Source: Paracrocinitomix sp040880585 (GTDB taxonomy: Bacteria; Bacteroidota; Bacteroidia; Flavobacteriales_D; Crocinitomicaceae). Taken from it: a stretch of 64,000 nt of DNA. The stretch lies in NCBI GenBank assembly GCA_040880585.1, contig JBBDID010000003.1, positions 1 through 64,000 on the forward strand. Reading direction: 5' to 3'. Every line of letters begins with the position of its first letter. The stretch's first letter is position 1. Both the position numbers and the translations under genes were made by a program. Of this stretch, positions 1 through 7,478 are shown one piece after another. The notes beneath the pieces were generated by a model, which saw only the letters and a program-made list of their open reading frames with translations, did not search any database and was not told the DNA's origin.

Positions 1-68
1 TCCTTTTTCCTAAAAAACTCAAGAAAGCAAACGAAATACTTGACCGAGTAGGACTTCCCAAAGCGTAA
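1..68 (+). CDS. C-terminal end of a protein cut by the window edge
   Basis: An open frame enters from the left edge and stops at TAA 66-68. Its last residues read LKKANEILDRVGLPKA, a charged, amphipathic tail that looks like real coding sequence, but only about 21 codons are visible. No family can be assigned. The 150 bases after it before the next gene carry no recognisable signal. Confidence 0.4.
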   Translation, partial: LFPKKLKKANEILDRVGLPKA

Positions 69-221
69 GCAGACAGATCCGTTAGCGTTAAGCATAAAAA
101 ACGACAATGCGGAGATTAATAGCTGTATTCTAAGTATATTTTGCGGAGAATAAGAAGTGTATTTGTCGCATAATATACGGAGAATGAAAATCTATATATA
201 CGCAAACCGTAGAACATTAGA

Positions 222-827
222 ATGAAGTCATTTAAAATTATATATTTGCTCATAGTTGTTTGCATTGTTTGTGATGGTTGCAATGAGACTGACACCTCTA
301 AAAACAATACAGACGATAAATTGAACAATGACTCACTGACTATTGAAGTAAAGCCTGAAGTAAAAGGGGATTTCACAGTCTATGAGCATGACTTGTCAAT
401 GTATAATAAGAAATACTTGATGAAAATTACACCAACTATAGATTTGGATAATAACCAATACGAATCCAATATTCTTTTGACAAAAAAAGGAGACACAATT
501 TTCAATAAACAAATAAATATAGATTCACTTGGACAGACCATATTGAAATACGAAGTATTTGCAGATAGTGCAGAACATTCGCGGATAGGAACCGATTATG
601 AATTGAGAAAAGTTGTATATCACGGGGTAAGGACTAATGATTTGTATTTTGAAGCAGACATTGCATCAATTGAAGGGAAAAAAGATTTAAAAGTTCTTTT
701 TCAATTATCTTACTTAGGTAAGAATGAAATTGGGAAACTATTTGTAAATGGATTCAATGAGAAAGGCTGGGGAAAAAATGCTGGAGAAATGGATAATGAA
801 AGAAATAGAAAAATAACAACACCCTAA
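222..827 (+). CDS. Hypothetical lipoprotein (201 aa)
   Basis: A short lysine-bearing start is followed by a hydrophobic stretch (about residues 6-16) and a Cys at residue 20 preceded by Gly, which fits lipoprotein export with a poor lipobox (Asp at -2). The mature part is Asn/Asp/Lys-rich for about 20 residues, a typical surface-lipoprotein linker, followed by a domain predicted to be mainly beta strand. I do not recognise the family. It stands alone between the cut gene on its left and the convergent Lrp-type regulator on its right. Confidence 0.7.
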   Translation: MKSFKIIYLLIVVCIVCDGCNETDTSKNNTDDKLNNDSLTIEVKPEVKGDFTVYEHDLSMYNKKYLMKITPTIDLDNNQYESNILLTKKGDTIFNKQINIDSLGQTILKYEVFADSAEHSRIGTDYELRKVVYHGVRTNDLYFEADIASIEGKKDLKVLFQLSYLGKNEIGKLFVNGFNEKGWGKNAGEMDNERNRKITTP

Positions 828-866
828 CAACACCTAAGAAAACACAGGACACAGTTAAACCCCCAC

Positions 867-1346
867 CTACTTACCCGGTTGGTAAGTGCTTAGCCTTATC
901 TCAGTAGTATGTTTGATCTGATCGAGGACAATCTGACTGTCAATGTCAGCAATATTATCGATTGGAGCAACCTTATCCACTAAAAAATCACGGTATTCTT
1001 TGACATTGGTAAAGCGCACCTTTGCCATAAAATCATGGGAGCCGGAAGTGTGATAAAGTTCTACCACTTCTTCCAAAGCCAATAAGTTCTTCAGAAACTT
1101 CTCCCTGCTGATTTGGTGGTGTTCTTTGATACTGATATTGATAAAAACCATAAGATGCTTATCTAATTTTTCCGCATCCAGCAAGGCCACATATTTTTTA
1201 ATCACTTTTGATTTTTCCAGTTTTTTTATCCGTTCATAGATGGGAGTGCTTGAGAGAGAGAGTTTAGCAGACAACTCCTTGGCTGTAACATTGGCATCCG
1301 TTTGGAGAAAATCTAGGATTCGTATATCAGTTTCGTCTAATTTCAT
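867..1346 (-). CDS. Lrp/AsnC family transcriptional regulator
   Basis: This is a full-length Lrp/AsnC regulator of 159 residues. Residues 1-60 form the winged helix-turn-helix (LDETDIRILDFLQ, then TAKELSAKLSLSSTPIYERI, then KKLEKSKVIKKY). Residues 65-150 form the RAM/AsnC ligand-binding domain, with the usual GSHDFMAKVR strand. Such proteins form dimers to octamers and respond to amino acids or related metabolites. It is divergent from two small unknown genes (1473-1998) across a 126-bp gap, so these are its most likely local targets, by inference only. Ligand unknown. Confidence 0.92.
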   Translation of the reverse strand: MKLDETDIRILDFLQTDANVTAKELSAKLSLSSTPIYERIKKLEKSKVIKKYVALLDAEKLDKHLMVFINISIKEHHQISREKFLKNLLALEEVVELYHTSGSHDFMAKVRFTNVKEYRDFLVDKVAPIDNIADIDSQIVLDQIKHTTEIRLSTYQPGK

Positions 1347-1472
1347 GTAAAAACACTTTTAATTCAACTAAAAATAGTAAAGATTACTTAATTAAAGCAC
1401 TAATTGTAAAAATAATTTGGGGTAAACGTACTATTGCAGTAAATTTAAATAAGAATAAAATTGACAAATACC

Positions 1473-1724
1473 ATGAAAAATAAGATCATTTCTTATGCAA
1501 ACCTGACTGAAGAAGTAAAAAAAGCATTTCGTATGTGGTTGGATATGGCTCACCGTGAATTGATTTCTTTCCCCCTCAAAGGAAAGCATGTTAGCGGTTA
1601 TATTTTTAATCACGATCAGGAGAAATACCTGGTAATTATGTCCCTTCAGCAACAACAAGCAGTGATTCCCAGCTTGCAGGAGATTGAGCAAATCGACCTG
1701 GGAGAGAGCATAGAAGACCTATAA
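1473..1724 (+). CDS. Small hypothetical protein (83 aa)
   Basis: A small soluble protein with no signal peptide or membrane segment. The frame opens at a TTG at 1461, but the ATG at 1473 (MKNKIISYANLTEEVKKAF) is the better start. Residues 8-30 look helical; the centre (GKHVSGYIFNHDQEKYLVIMS) looks like beta strands. I do not recognise the family. It is followed 25 bp later by another small gene, so the two probably form one transcript divergent from the Lrp-type regulator. Confidence 0.7.
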   Translation: MKNKIISYANLTEEVKKAFRMWLDMAHRELISFPLKGKHVSGYIFNHDQEKYLVIMSLQQQQAVIPSLQEIEQIDLGESIEDL

Positions 1725-1749
1725 GCAGGCTTGTTTAAAATGAAGTGAA

Positions 1750-1998
1750 ATGAACTATATTGTATTAAGTGTAATCGCCAGAAACTCGTATTCAATATTG
1801 GAGTTTGAACGCATCAAAGAGCGGGTGAATAAAGCTTTGTCTTTGGAGTTGGTAGATACAAAAACTATTTTCTGGGATGAAAATGGCGATTTTTTATTTC
1901 ACCCTCCCATCCACAAGTTGGATAAAGGATACTGGATATCAGCACTCAATAATTTATTAGTAAATACCAATTGGGAAGTGGTGAGAGGAAAAGTTTAG
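1750..1998 (+). CDS. Small hypothetical protein (82 aa)
   Basis: A small soluble protein starting MNYIVLSVIARNSYSILEFERIKERV. It alternates predicted beta strands and helices, with an aromatic-rich C-terminal half (FWDENGDFLFHPP, GYWISALNNLL, NTNWEVV). No family is recognised. It is the second gene of the small pair and is followed by a clear terminator at 2027-2057, which closes the transcript. Confidence 0.7.
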   Translation: MNYIVLSVIARNSYSILEFERIKERVNKALSLELVDTKTIFWDENGDFLFHPPIHKLDKGYWISALNNLLVNTNWEVVRGKV

Positions 1999-2026
1999 TC
2001 TGAAATACAATTTGTTACAGTTCTAT

Positions 2027-2057
2027 AAATCGGATTCATAAAGAATCCGGTTTTTTT
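2027..2057 (+). terminator. Rho-independent terminator
   Basis: An 11-bp stem (AAATCGGATTC paired with GAATCCGGTTT, one T-G pair) closes a 5-base loop and runs into seven T residues. It lies 28 bp after the stop of the small gene ending at 1998, so it ends that transcription unit and separates it from the MscS-type gene at 2078. Confidence 0.85.
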
Positions 2058-2077
2058 GTTATTTTCAAGGATAAATT

Positions 2078-2605
2078 ATGGGATTAAAAGACTTTCAAGC
2101 CTATCAAACTGAAATTATTCAAACTTTGTTGATCATTCTCATCTTGTTCATTCTGAGAATTGTCATGAAAAAAGTGATCAAAAAGCGAATATCCGTATTT
2201 AGCTTTAGCCCTAATCGTGTTTCTATTGCTATGCGAACAATTACTGCAATTTTGTTAGTAGTTGCTGTGGTAGCGATTACTTCTGTATGGAGTCTGGACC
2301 CTTCTGAAGTTATACTTTTTGCTTCTTCTACACTCACCGTTCTTGGCGTTGCCTTTTTTGCGCAGTGGTCTCACTTATCTAATATAACAGCAGGGGTGAT
2401 TATCTTTTTTAATTCCTCTACCAAAATAGGGGATACCATTACCATTTTAGATAAAGAGTTTAATATTAGCGGAGAAATTATTGCTATTGAGGCAATGTTT
2501 ATTAAGATAAAAACAGAAGAAGGAGAGATCATTTCCCTTCCCAACAATATAGTTCTTCAAAAACCCATCCGCATAAAGGCAGGTAGCAAGATTAAAACAT
2601 CCTAA
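2078..2605 (+). CDS. Short MscS-family mechanosensitive channel
   Basis: A 175-residue inner-membrane protein. Hydrophobic segments lie near residues 12-30, 52-70 and 77-110. The third, rich in Ala and Gly and followed by LSNITAGVIIFF, matches the pore-lining helix of MscS-type channels. It is followed by the MscS beta domain (KIGDTITILDKEFNISGEIIAIEAMFIKIKTEEGEIISLPNN). The large C-terminal alpha/beta cage of full MscS (about 280 residues) is missing, so this is the minimal form. Such channels release osmolytes on hypo-osmotic shock. It stands alone after a terminator and is convergent with the next gene. Confidence 0.85.
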   Translation: MGLKDFQAYQTEIIQTLLIILILFILRIVMKKVIKKRISVFSFSPNRVSIAMRTITAILLVVAVVAITSVWSLDPSEVILFASSTLTVLGVAFFAQWSHLSNITAGVIIFFNSSTKIGDTITILDKEFNISGEIIAIEAMFIKIKTEEGEIISLPNNIVLQKPIRIKAGSKIKTS

Positions 2606-2618
2606 AAACAGTCTATTT

Positions 2619-3269
2619 TTAAGAGACAAATTTTTTCAGTGCTCTGCTTTGCTGCTGTTTAACCCAGTGGGATGTAGTAATAATTTCTTCGGCGATATCC
2701 TTAAAAGGCCTGTCGTTAGCATAAATGATGTGTTTTGAGAGGGCTTTATTTTGGGCAGACTTTAGAAATTCTGCATTCATTTTCAAGTAAGAGTTGATCA
2801 CGGCAGACTTTAAGGGATCATTGAGATATCGAATCCGCAGTCTATTTTGTAAAACCTGCTCTGATAATTTTTCATCTTCATAGGGAAGAATTAAAAACAC
2901 ATTGGGATAGGGCGCTAAAAAATCCTGCATAAGTTTCATCTGTTTAAAATCTCTTCTATGAGAATCTGTTGCACCGAAATCGATAATTCCATTATACTGT
3001 TTCAGCAGGTGATCAAGGTCATGAGGAGTAAAATAATGCTGTGCATAGACCAACAAAGCTTCAAACCCTTCACTTTTTAAAATGCTGCGACTTTTCACAA
3101 TATCATAGCCGTTATTAAATCGATAATACCATTTGAGTTTATCTACCGGATAATTTTTCAGTCCCGTCATGCTTGAAAGTTGTTCAGCAATTGAACTTTT
3201 ACCCGTCGCAAGTGGACCGATCAGGATAATATTGTTTAAATGCGGCATACGGATCTGTTTTAAAGTCAC
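2619..3269 (-). CDS. P-loop kinase-like ATPase
   Basis: A soluble protein of 216 residues with a Walker A motif near its start (GPLATGKSSIAEQLS, about residues 18-32) and the overall size and layout of small P-loop kinases such as shikimate or adenylate kinases. Charged residues in the middle (NRLRIRYLNDP) resemble a lid region. The substrate cannot be told. It follows a small secreted protein on the same strand by 27 bp. MPHLNNIILIG at residue 7 is a possible alternative start. Confidence 0.7.
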   Translation of the reverse strand: MTLKQIRMPHLNNIILIGPLATGKSSIAEQLSSMTGLKNYPVDKLKWYYRFNNGYDIVKSRSILKSEGFEALLVYAQHYFTPHDLDHLLKQYNGIIDFGATDSHRRDFKQMKLMQDFLAPYPNVFLILPYEDEKLSEQVLQNRLRIRYLNDPLKSAVINSYLKMNAEFLKSAQNKALSKHIIYANDRPFKDIAEEIITTSHWVKQQQSRALKKFVS

Positions 3270-3296
3270 CGAAAGGATTTAATTGACGCAGTTTGT

Positions 3297-3614
3297 TTAG
3301 TATTCTATTTCTTCCTCCTCCTCTTCAACGAGTGAAAGTTGAGTGATTTCGAACCGGTATGTTCCGTCTTCATCTTCTACCCGAACATAAGTAACAGCAA
3401 AATACTGGTAGATGTGTTCTTCAGATTGCAGGTCAAACTCTTTCAAGACAGAAGGAGCACAAGATGAGAATTCATAATACTCATCATTGAGATCTGAAAA
3501 GGTGTAAAAAGTACCGTCAAATCCATTGTAAGTAGCCTCTATCTTCAGCTCCTGTGCAAAAGAAACTAGCGTAGTGGTACAAGCAAATAATAAGCTTAAC
3601 ATTAAATTTTTCAT
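3297..3614 (-). CDS. Small secreted acidic protein
   Basis: The first 20 residues (MKNLMLSLLFACTTTLVSFA) are a signal peptide with a likely cut before QELKIEA. The mature part of about 85 residues is rich in Tyr, Phe and acidic residues and ends in a run of Glu (EEEEEEIEY), which suggests cation binding or solubility rather than catalysis. Two Cys are present, one in the signal sequence and one near residue 53. Not recognised. Confidence 0.65.
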   Translation of the reverse strand: MKNLMLSLLFACTTTLVSFAQELKIEATYNGFDGTFYTFSDLNDEYYEFSSCAPSVLKEFDLQSEEHIYQYFAVTYVRVEDEDGTYRFEITQLSLVEEEEEEIEY

Positions 3615-3647
3615 AGCAAATTGGTTTTTTAAGTGAGAATTTTGGAT

Positions 3648-3965
3648 TTATTTTAATTGAATAATACGGTGAATGGGAAGCGTGATATTTTGTTTGAGGA
3701 TGACTCGTTCATCTGTAAGTCCCCAAACGGTAGTCATTACTTTTTTTACACCTTCAATATCTTCAAACAAAATCGTTACTTTGCTTTGATAGACATTTCC
3801 CAGAAGAATAGCATGTTCTAAATCCTTTCTACGCTGGATTTGATCATAGTTGGACAGTAATACTTCTTCTTTAGGAAAATGCAATTGCGGGATCAATTCT
3901 TTTGGAATGACTACTACACTGTTTCGAGTAGTTGATTTTCGCGGAGCATATAAAAGTGTTTTCAT
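3648..3965 (-). CDS. Small basic cytoplasmic protein (105 aa)
   Basis: The protein starts MKTLLYAPRKSTTRNSVVVIPKELIPQ. It has no signal peptide or membrane segment and is predicted to be mainly beta strand. A longer frame begins at a TTG at 3995, but a Bacteroidota -7 box (TATTTTTG, minus strand 4000-3993) overlaps that TTG, so transcription must begin downstream of it and the ATG at 3965 is the start. It lies after the two-component pair and has its own promoter. Function unknown. Confidence 0.6.
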   Translation of the reverse strand: MKTLLYAPRKSTTRNSVVVIPKELIPQLHFPKEEVLLSNYDQIQRRKDLEHAILLGNVYQSKVTILFEDIEGVKKVMTTVWGLTDERVILKQNITLPIHRIIQLK

Positions 3966-3992
3966 TTTTAGAGTATTTGAATGAGTACTACT

Positions 3993-4000
3993 CAAAAATA
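3993..4000 (-). promoter_or_regulatory. Bacteroidota -7 promoter box
   Basis: TATTTTTG on the minus strand matches TAnnTTTG exactly. It sits about 28 bases before the ATG at 3965 and overlaps the alternative TTG start, which decides the start of the small basic protein. A clear -33 TTTG is not visible. Confidence 0.45.
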
Positions 4001-4046
4001 AGACAGCTTTCTGTAGAAATTCTGAAGATGTTGTTTTTCAGCAACT

Positions 4047-4721
4047 TTAGGGATTGTTTTTAAAATGAATAGAAGTACTGTATTGTCTATCTGCAATGGC
4101 TGTTTCAATGGTGTAATGGAGTTGATTGCAAATCTGCTGAACAATCGCCAAACCTAAACCGTGGGATCCGCTTTTGTTTTCACCAGAAACAAAACGATCA
4201 AAGTGATTTCTAGGCAAAGCTTTGCCGGACGTTGCATTTTCAATGCTCAATGTAGAGTCAGAGAGGGAGATGTGAATATATCCTTTATCGACATTATGAA
4301 AAACGGCATTTTTGATGAGGTTGCTCACCAGAATTTCCATCAAATTTGGGTTAGAGCGTAGGGAATGATTCTCTGAAACTTTGGCAAAACGTACAGAAAG
4401 GGATCGTTGACGGATTTGATCTTCAAATTTCTCCAGTGAATCTGCCACCACTTCTTTCATATCTAATGCTTCTTCATCCACAAAAAGATTGTTCTCTATT
4501 TTAGAAAGAATGATCAGCGCCTGATTGAGTCTGGACATGCGTTGAACTGTTTTTAAAATCACATCTATATGTTGTAAATCTTGTTTATCCAAATGGCTGG
4601 ATTGCAACAGTAATTCTGCTTTTGAACGGATGATAGCAAGGGGGGTAAGTAATTCATGTGATAGATTTTCAGCATATTCCCGGGCATTCAACTCACTTGT
4701 TTTGTCTTTACGCATGATCAT
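4047..4721 (-). CDS. Soluble sensor histidine kinase without an input domain
   Basis: At 224 residues this kinase holds only the core. The H-box (ENLSHELLTPLAIIRSKAELL) has the phospho-accepting His22; it is followed by the dimerisation helices, an N-box (NLMEILVSNLIKNAVFHN, about 126-143), a shortened G1 region and a G2 box (GSHGLGLAIVQQIC). There is no signal, membrane segment, HAMP or PAS domain, so the cue must come through a partner or the cytoplasm. Its ATGA start overlaps the stop of the upstream response regulator, which it very probably phosphorylates. Confidence 0.88.
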   Translation of the reverse strand: MIMRKDKTSELNAREYAENLSHELLTPLAIIRSKAELLLQSSHLDKQDLQHIDVILKTVQRMSRLNQALIILSKIENNLFVDEEALDMKEVVADSLEKFEDQIRQRSLSVRFAKVSENHSLRSNPNLMEILVSNLIKNAVFHNVDKGYIHISLSDSTLSIENATSGKALPRNHFDRFVSGENKSGSHGLGLAIVQQICNQLHYTIETAIADRQYSTSIHFKNNP

Positions 4722-5395
4722 TTGGATTTAAAAATATATCCCACTCCATATACCATTTGAATATAATCTTCACAACCGGCGGCTTTTAACTTTTTTTTAA
4801 GGTTTTTCAGATGAGAGTAAAGTGCATCCGTTGCATCTGAAACATCCATAAAATCTCCCCAAAGATGTTCTGAAATAGAAGCTTTGGTCACCACTTTGTT
4901 TTTGTTGTAGACAAAATAGAGCAACAAGTCGTATTCCCGTTTTGTTAATTTAACCTCCTGTTCATTTACCATCACTGATTTTGCTTCCGGATCAATCGTA
5001 ATTTCATGAAATGTAATTGACAGATTGCCCGCTTGCTTTTTTCTTCTGATGACAGATTTAATCCTGGCATTGAGTTCGGAAAGATGAAAGGGTTTGGTGA
5101 GGTAATCATCTGCGCCCTTTTCAAGGCTTTCAATTTTATTATCCAGGTTTGAATTGGCCGATAGCACAATTATTCCCGCCGAATTATCTCGCCGTTTACA
5201 CTTTTCGATCAATTCCATTCCATTGCCATCCGGTAATGAAAGGTCAATAAGAAAACAATCATAATTGTGATCACAGATTTTATTGTGGGCATCACGCAGT
5301 GATTTACTAGACTCACAATTGTAGCCATACTCGTGAAAGTAAAGTAAAAGAGAGCGCAATAATTCACGATCATCCTCAACAATCAAAAGCTTCAT
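4718..5395 (-). CDS. OmpR-family response regulator
   Basis: Residues 1-115 form a receiver domain with acidic pocket E7-D8-D9, phospho-acceptor D51 (FLIDLSLPDGNGM) and conserved K101 (YLTKPF). Residues 125-225 form the winged-helix DNA-binding domain (LTKREYDLLLYFVYNKNKVV, then HLWGDFMDVSDATDALYSHL, then YIQMVYGVGYIF). Length 225 is normal. It overlaps the kinase gene by 4 bp, so the two are co-translated. Target genes are unknown; the pair is the first part of the transcript reading left from 5.4 kb. Confidence 0.93.
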   Translation of the reverse strand: MKLLIVEDDRELLRSLLLYFHEYGYNCESSKSLRDAHNKICDHNYDCFLIDLSLPDGNGMELIEKCKRRDNSAGIIVLSANSNLDNKIESLEKGADDYLTKPFHLSELNARIKSVIRRKKQAGNLSITFHEITIDPEAKSVMVNEQEVKLTKREYDLLLYFVYNKNKVVTKASISEHLWGDFMDVSDATDALYSHLKNLKKKLKAAGCEDYIQMVYGVGYIFKSK

Positions 5396-5479
5396 AAATT
5401 AAGATTAGACACCTTAGTAAGGAAAGATAGTGAAAATTAAGGTCTGTAATACAAGATCAAAAGGAAATGATCAAGGCAC

Positions 5480-6223
5480 TTATTTCTTCTGTTGTTCGTA
5501 CCAAAGTTTCATTTTAGCCTCTGCGGCCTCCCCTTTAAGAAGCTTACCTTCCCAATGTGTTTTGGTACCTACTAATTTTCCGTCATCACTGTAAAAAGAA
5601 CTTACCCCATGTTCAACGGCATGTTTGTAATACAGAATTTTTTTCACCCTTCCGTTGGGATAGTAATGGACAATTTTTCCGTCTAAATTTCCATCCCTGA
5701 ATTTTCCTTCAATTTTAACTTTTGTGTTTTGGTGGTATTCTTTGAATTCTCCATGGCGCAATCCGTCTCTGTAATACTCATATCTGGCCACGTGCAACTT
5801 ACCGTCCTGAGGCTCATAAAAATAAACCTTTTGTCCGTTCAATTTCCCATTTTCATAGGTTTCCATATAGGAAATGACTCCGCGATCATCATAGTGTATC
5901 CAAACACTGTCTTTTTGTTGGTTGACATATTTACCTTTGGCCATCAGATATCCTGAGCGGTGGTACATTTTGCTTCGACTTACTTTTCCGTTTTCGCTAA
6001 AGGTTAAAGTAGCCTCCACTTCTCCGGTTTCATAATAGTATATGAATTCTCCGTAAGGTTTGTCATCTTTAAATTGACCGACATACCGAAATACTTTTGC
6101 ATTGGGATAGGCCTTTTTCCATACACCTTGTTTACGTCCCTGACTATCTGTTTTATTGATGTCATTTTGGGCGATAGAAGAAATTGTAAATAAAAGGCTA
6201 AGGGCGATAAGTAATGACTTCAT
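5480..6223 (-). CDS. YwqK/MORN-like repeat protein, secreted
   Basis: A signal peptide (MKSLLIALSLLFTISSIAQ) is followed by about nine copies of a 20-25-residue repeat of the type G-x-W/Y-x-x-Y-x-x-x-G-x-x-x-x (for example KYVNQQKDSVWIHYDDRG and GKFRDGNLDGKIVHYYPNG). This is the YwqK-type MORN-like pattern common in Bacteroidota periplasmic and surface proteins. The role is structural or protein-binding; no catalytic motif is seen. Its ATG overlaps the stop of the phosphatase gene (TAATG), making it the last gene of the heptose operon, though a link to heptose chemistry is not obvious. Confidence 0.85.
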   Translation of the reverse strand: MKSLLIALSLLFTISSIAQNDINKTDSQGRKQGVWKKAYPNAKVFRYVGQFKDDKPYGEFIYYYETGEVEATLTFSENGKVSRSKMYHRSGYLMAKGKYVNQQKDSVWIHYDDRGVISYMETYENGKLNGQKVYFYEPQDGKLHVARYEYYRDGLRHGEFKEYHQNTKVKIEGKFRDGNLDGKIVHYYPNGRVKKILYYKHAVEHGVSSFYSDDGKLVGTKTHWEGKLLKGEAAEAKMKLWYEQQKK

Positions 6224-6780
6224 TAATGCTGTATTTTTTTTAATTCGTTGACTACGCTTTGCAAATTATTAAAAATATAATCTGCTTTTGTAGAAATGTT
6301 ACGACCATTTGTTAACAGAATAGTTTTCATTCCCAATTTCGTACCAAACTCAATGTCTGATTCAGAATCACCGATCATGATACTTTTATTGAAATCAATG
6401 TCCGGGAAATCTTTTTGAGCAGCCAACCCCATACCGGTTCCGGGCTTTCGATTGTTGTTTTTCTCAGCAGCCAGTTCCGGAGCAAAATAGAATTGATCCA
6501 CTTTTCCCCCGTGATTTTCAAAAACATTGTTCATGTAGCCGTGAATGATTTCCAAATCTGATTCGTCCATAGACCCTTTTCCGATCCCTTGTTGATTGGT
6601 CACCACCAGCACATACTTGAACAGTTGGTTAAAAAAGGCAATCGCTTCAGGTACACCATCAAAAATCCGAAGTTCATGAAGGTGTTTAACGTAGTCATCA
6701 ATTAATCGTTCATTGATCACACCATCCCGGTCTAAAAACAGGGTCCAGTCTTTATTGATGGATAAGTCAGTTAAACTCAT
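6223..6780 (-). CDS. gmhB: D-glycero-D-manno-heptose 1,7-bisphosphate phosphatase (HAD family)
   Basis: HAD-family phosphatase of 185 residues. Motif I is FLDRDGVIN with Asp17 and Asp19, motif II is VVTNQQGIGKG, and motif IV is MIGDSESDIEFG. The cysteines that bind zinc in the enterobacterial enzyme are not apparent, as in several family members. It removes the 7-phosphate from the heptose bisphosphate. It overlaps the nucleotidyltransferase gene by 4 bp and the repeat-protein gene by 1 bp. The neighbours (kinase and nucleotidyltransferase) favour heptose over histidinol phosphate as substrate. Confidence 0.88.
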   Translation of the reverse strand: MSLTDLSINKDWTLFLDRDGVINERLIDDYVKHLHELRIFDGVPEAIAFFNQLFKYVLVVTNQQGIGKGSMDESDLEIIHGYMNNVFENHGGKVDQFYFAPELAAEKNNNRKPGTGMGLAAQKDFPDIDFNKSIMIGDSESDIEFGTKLGMKTILLTNGRNISTKADYIFNNLQSVVNELKKIQH

Positions 6781-7478
6781 GAATGGTGTTGTTTGAATTG
6801 TTGAAAATCTTCGGGAATTCCTATGTCGATAAAATAACCATCAAAGAGGCAGGATTTGAGCATATCTTTTCCAACCAGGGATGGCAGCACGTCTTTTTCA
6901 AAAGAGAATTTTTCTTCGTCCGGAAAAAAGGATTGAATGTCTTTACTCAGACAGTAAATTCCTCCGTTGATGATGCCATTTTCGCCGGCTTTTTTTTCGT
7001 TGAATTGTAGCACTTTGTGATTTTTATCTATCTGTAGGGATCCATAGCGTCCGGTGTCCTGCATTTTTTTAGCGGCAATAGTAACCAACCCATTTTCCTT
7101 TAGATGAAATGTATAAAAGGCCTGTAAATCGATATCAAAAATAGTATCTCCATTGAGTGCCAGAAAATGATGATCGGAAATGTACTCAAGAGCGTGACGT
7201 ATGGCGCCCCCTGTTCCCAGCGGTTGTTCTTCAATAGCATAAACCAACTCCATTCCCTCATACTTTTTTCCGTAATAATCGCTAATCATTTCCCATTTAT
7301 AGCCTACGGAAAGAACAACTTTTTTGATGCCGTATTTTTTAAGATGATTCAGTACATAATTTAGAAAGGGAAGGTCATTAACACGGGCGAGCGATTTGGG
7401 AAGTTCACCAATTTCAGATCGCAGACGTAATCCAAATCCTCCGGCCAATACAATTGCTTCTTTTACTTGCTGATCCAT
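6777..7478 (-). CDS. hddC: D-glycero-alpha-D-manno-heptose 1-phosphate guanylyltransferase
   Basis: Sugar-phosphate nucleotidyltransferase of 233 residues with the signature LAGGFGLRLRSEIGELPKSL at about residues 11-30 (Lys28 conserved), followed by the metal-binding LALNGDTIFDID. Small size without a left-handed helix domain is usual for HddC. It would transfer GMP to heptose 1-phosphate to give GDP-heptose, the donor for surface glycans or S-layer-like sugars. It overlaps the kinase by 16 bp and the phosphatase by 4 bp. Another nucleotide sugar is possible, but the operon supports heptose. Confidence 0.85.
   Translation of the reverse strand: MDQQVKEAIVLAGGFGLRLRSEIGELPKSLARVNDLPFLNYVLNHLKKYGIKKVVLSVGYKWEMISDYYGKKYEGMELVYAIEEQPLGTGGAIRHALEYISDHHFLALNGDTIFDIDLQAFYTFHLKENGLVTIAAKKMQDTGRYGSLQIDKNHKVLQFNEKKAGENGIINGGIYCLSKDIQSFFPDEEKFSFEKDVLPSLVGKDMLKSCLFDGYFIDIGIPEDFQQFKQHHS

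Noticed and set aside
80..860. Possible integron cassette around the first lipoprotein (GTTAAGC at about 88 and GTTAAAC at about 855 resemble attC ends)
   Set aside because: The partner ends do not pair, no intervening hairpin of attC length is present, and no integrase is nearby.
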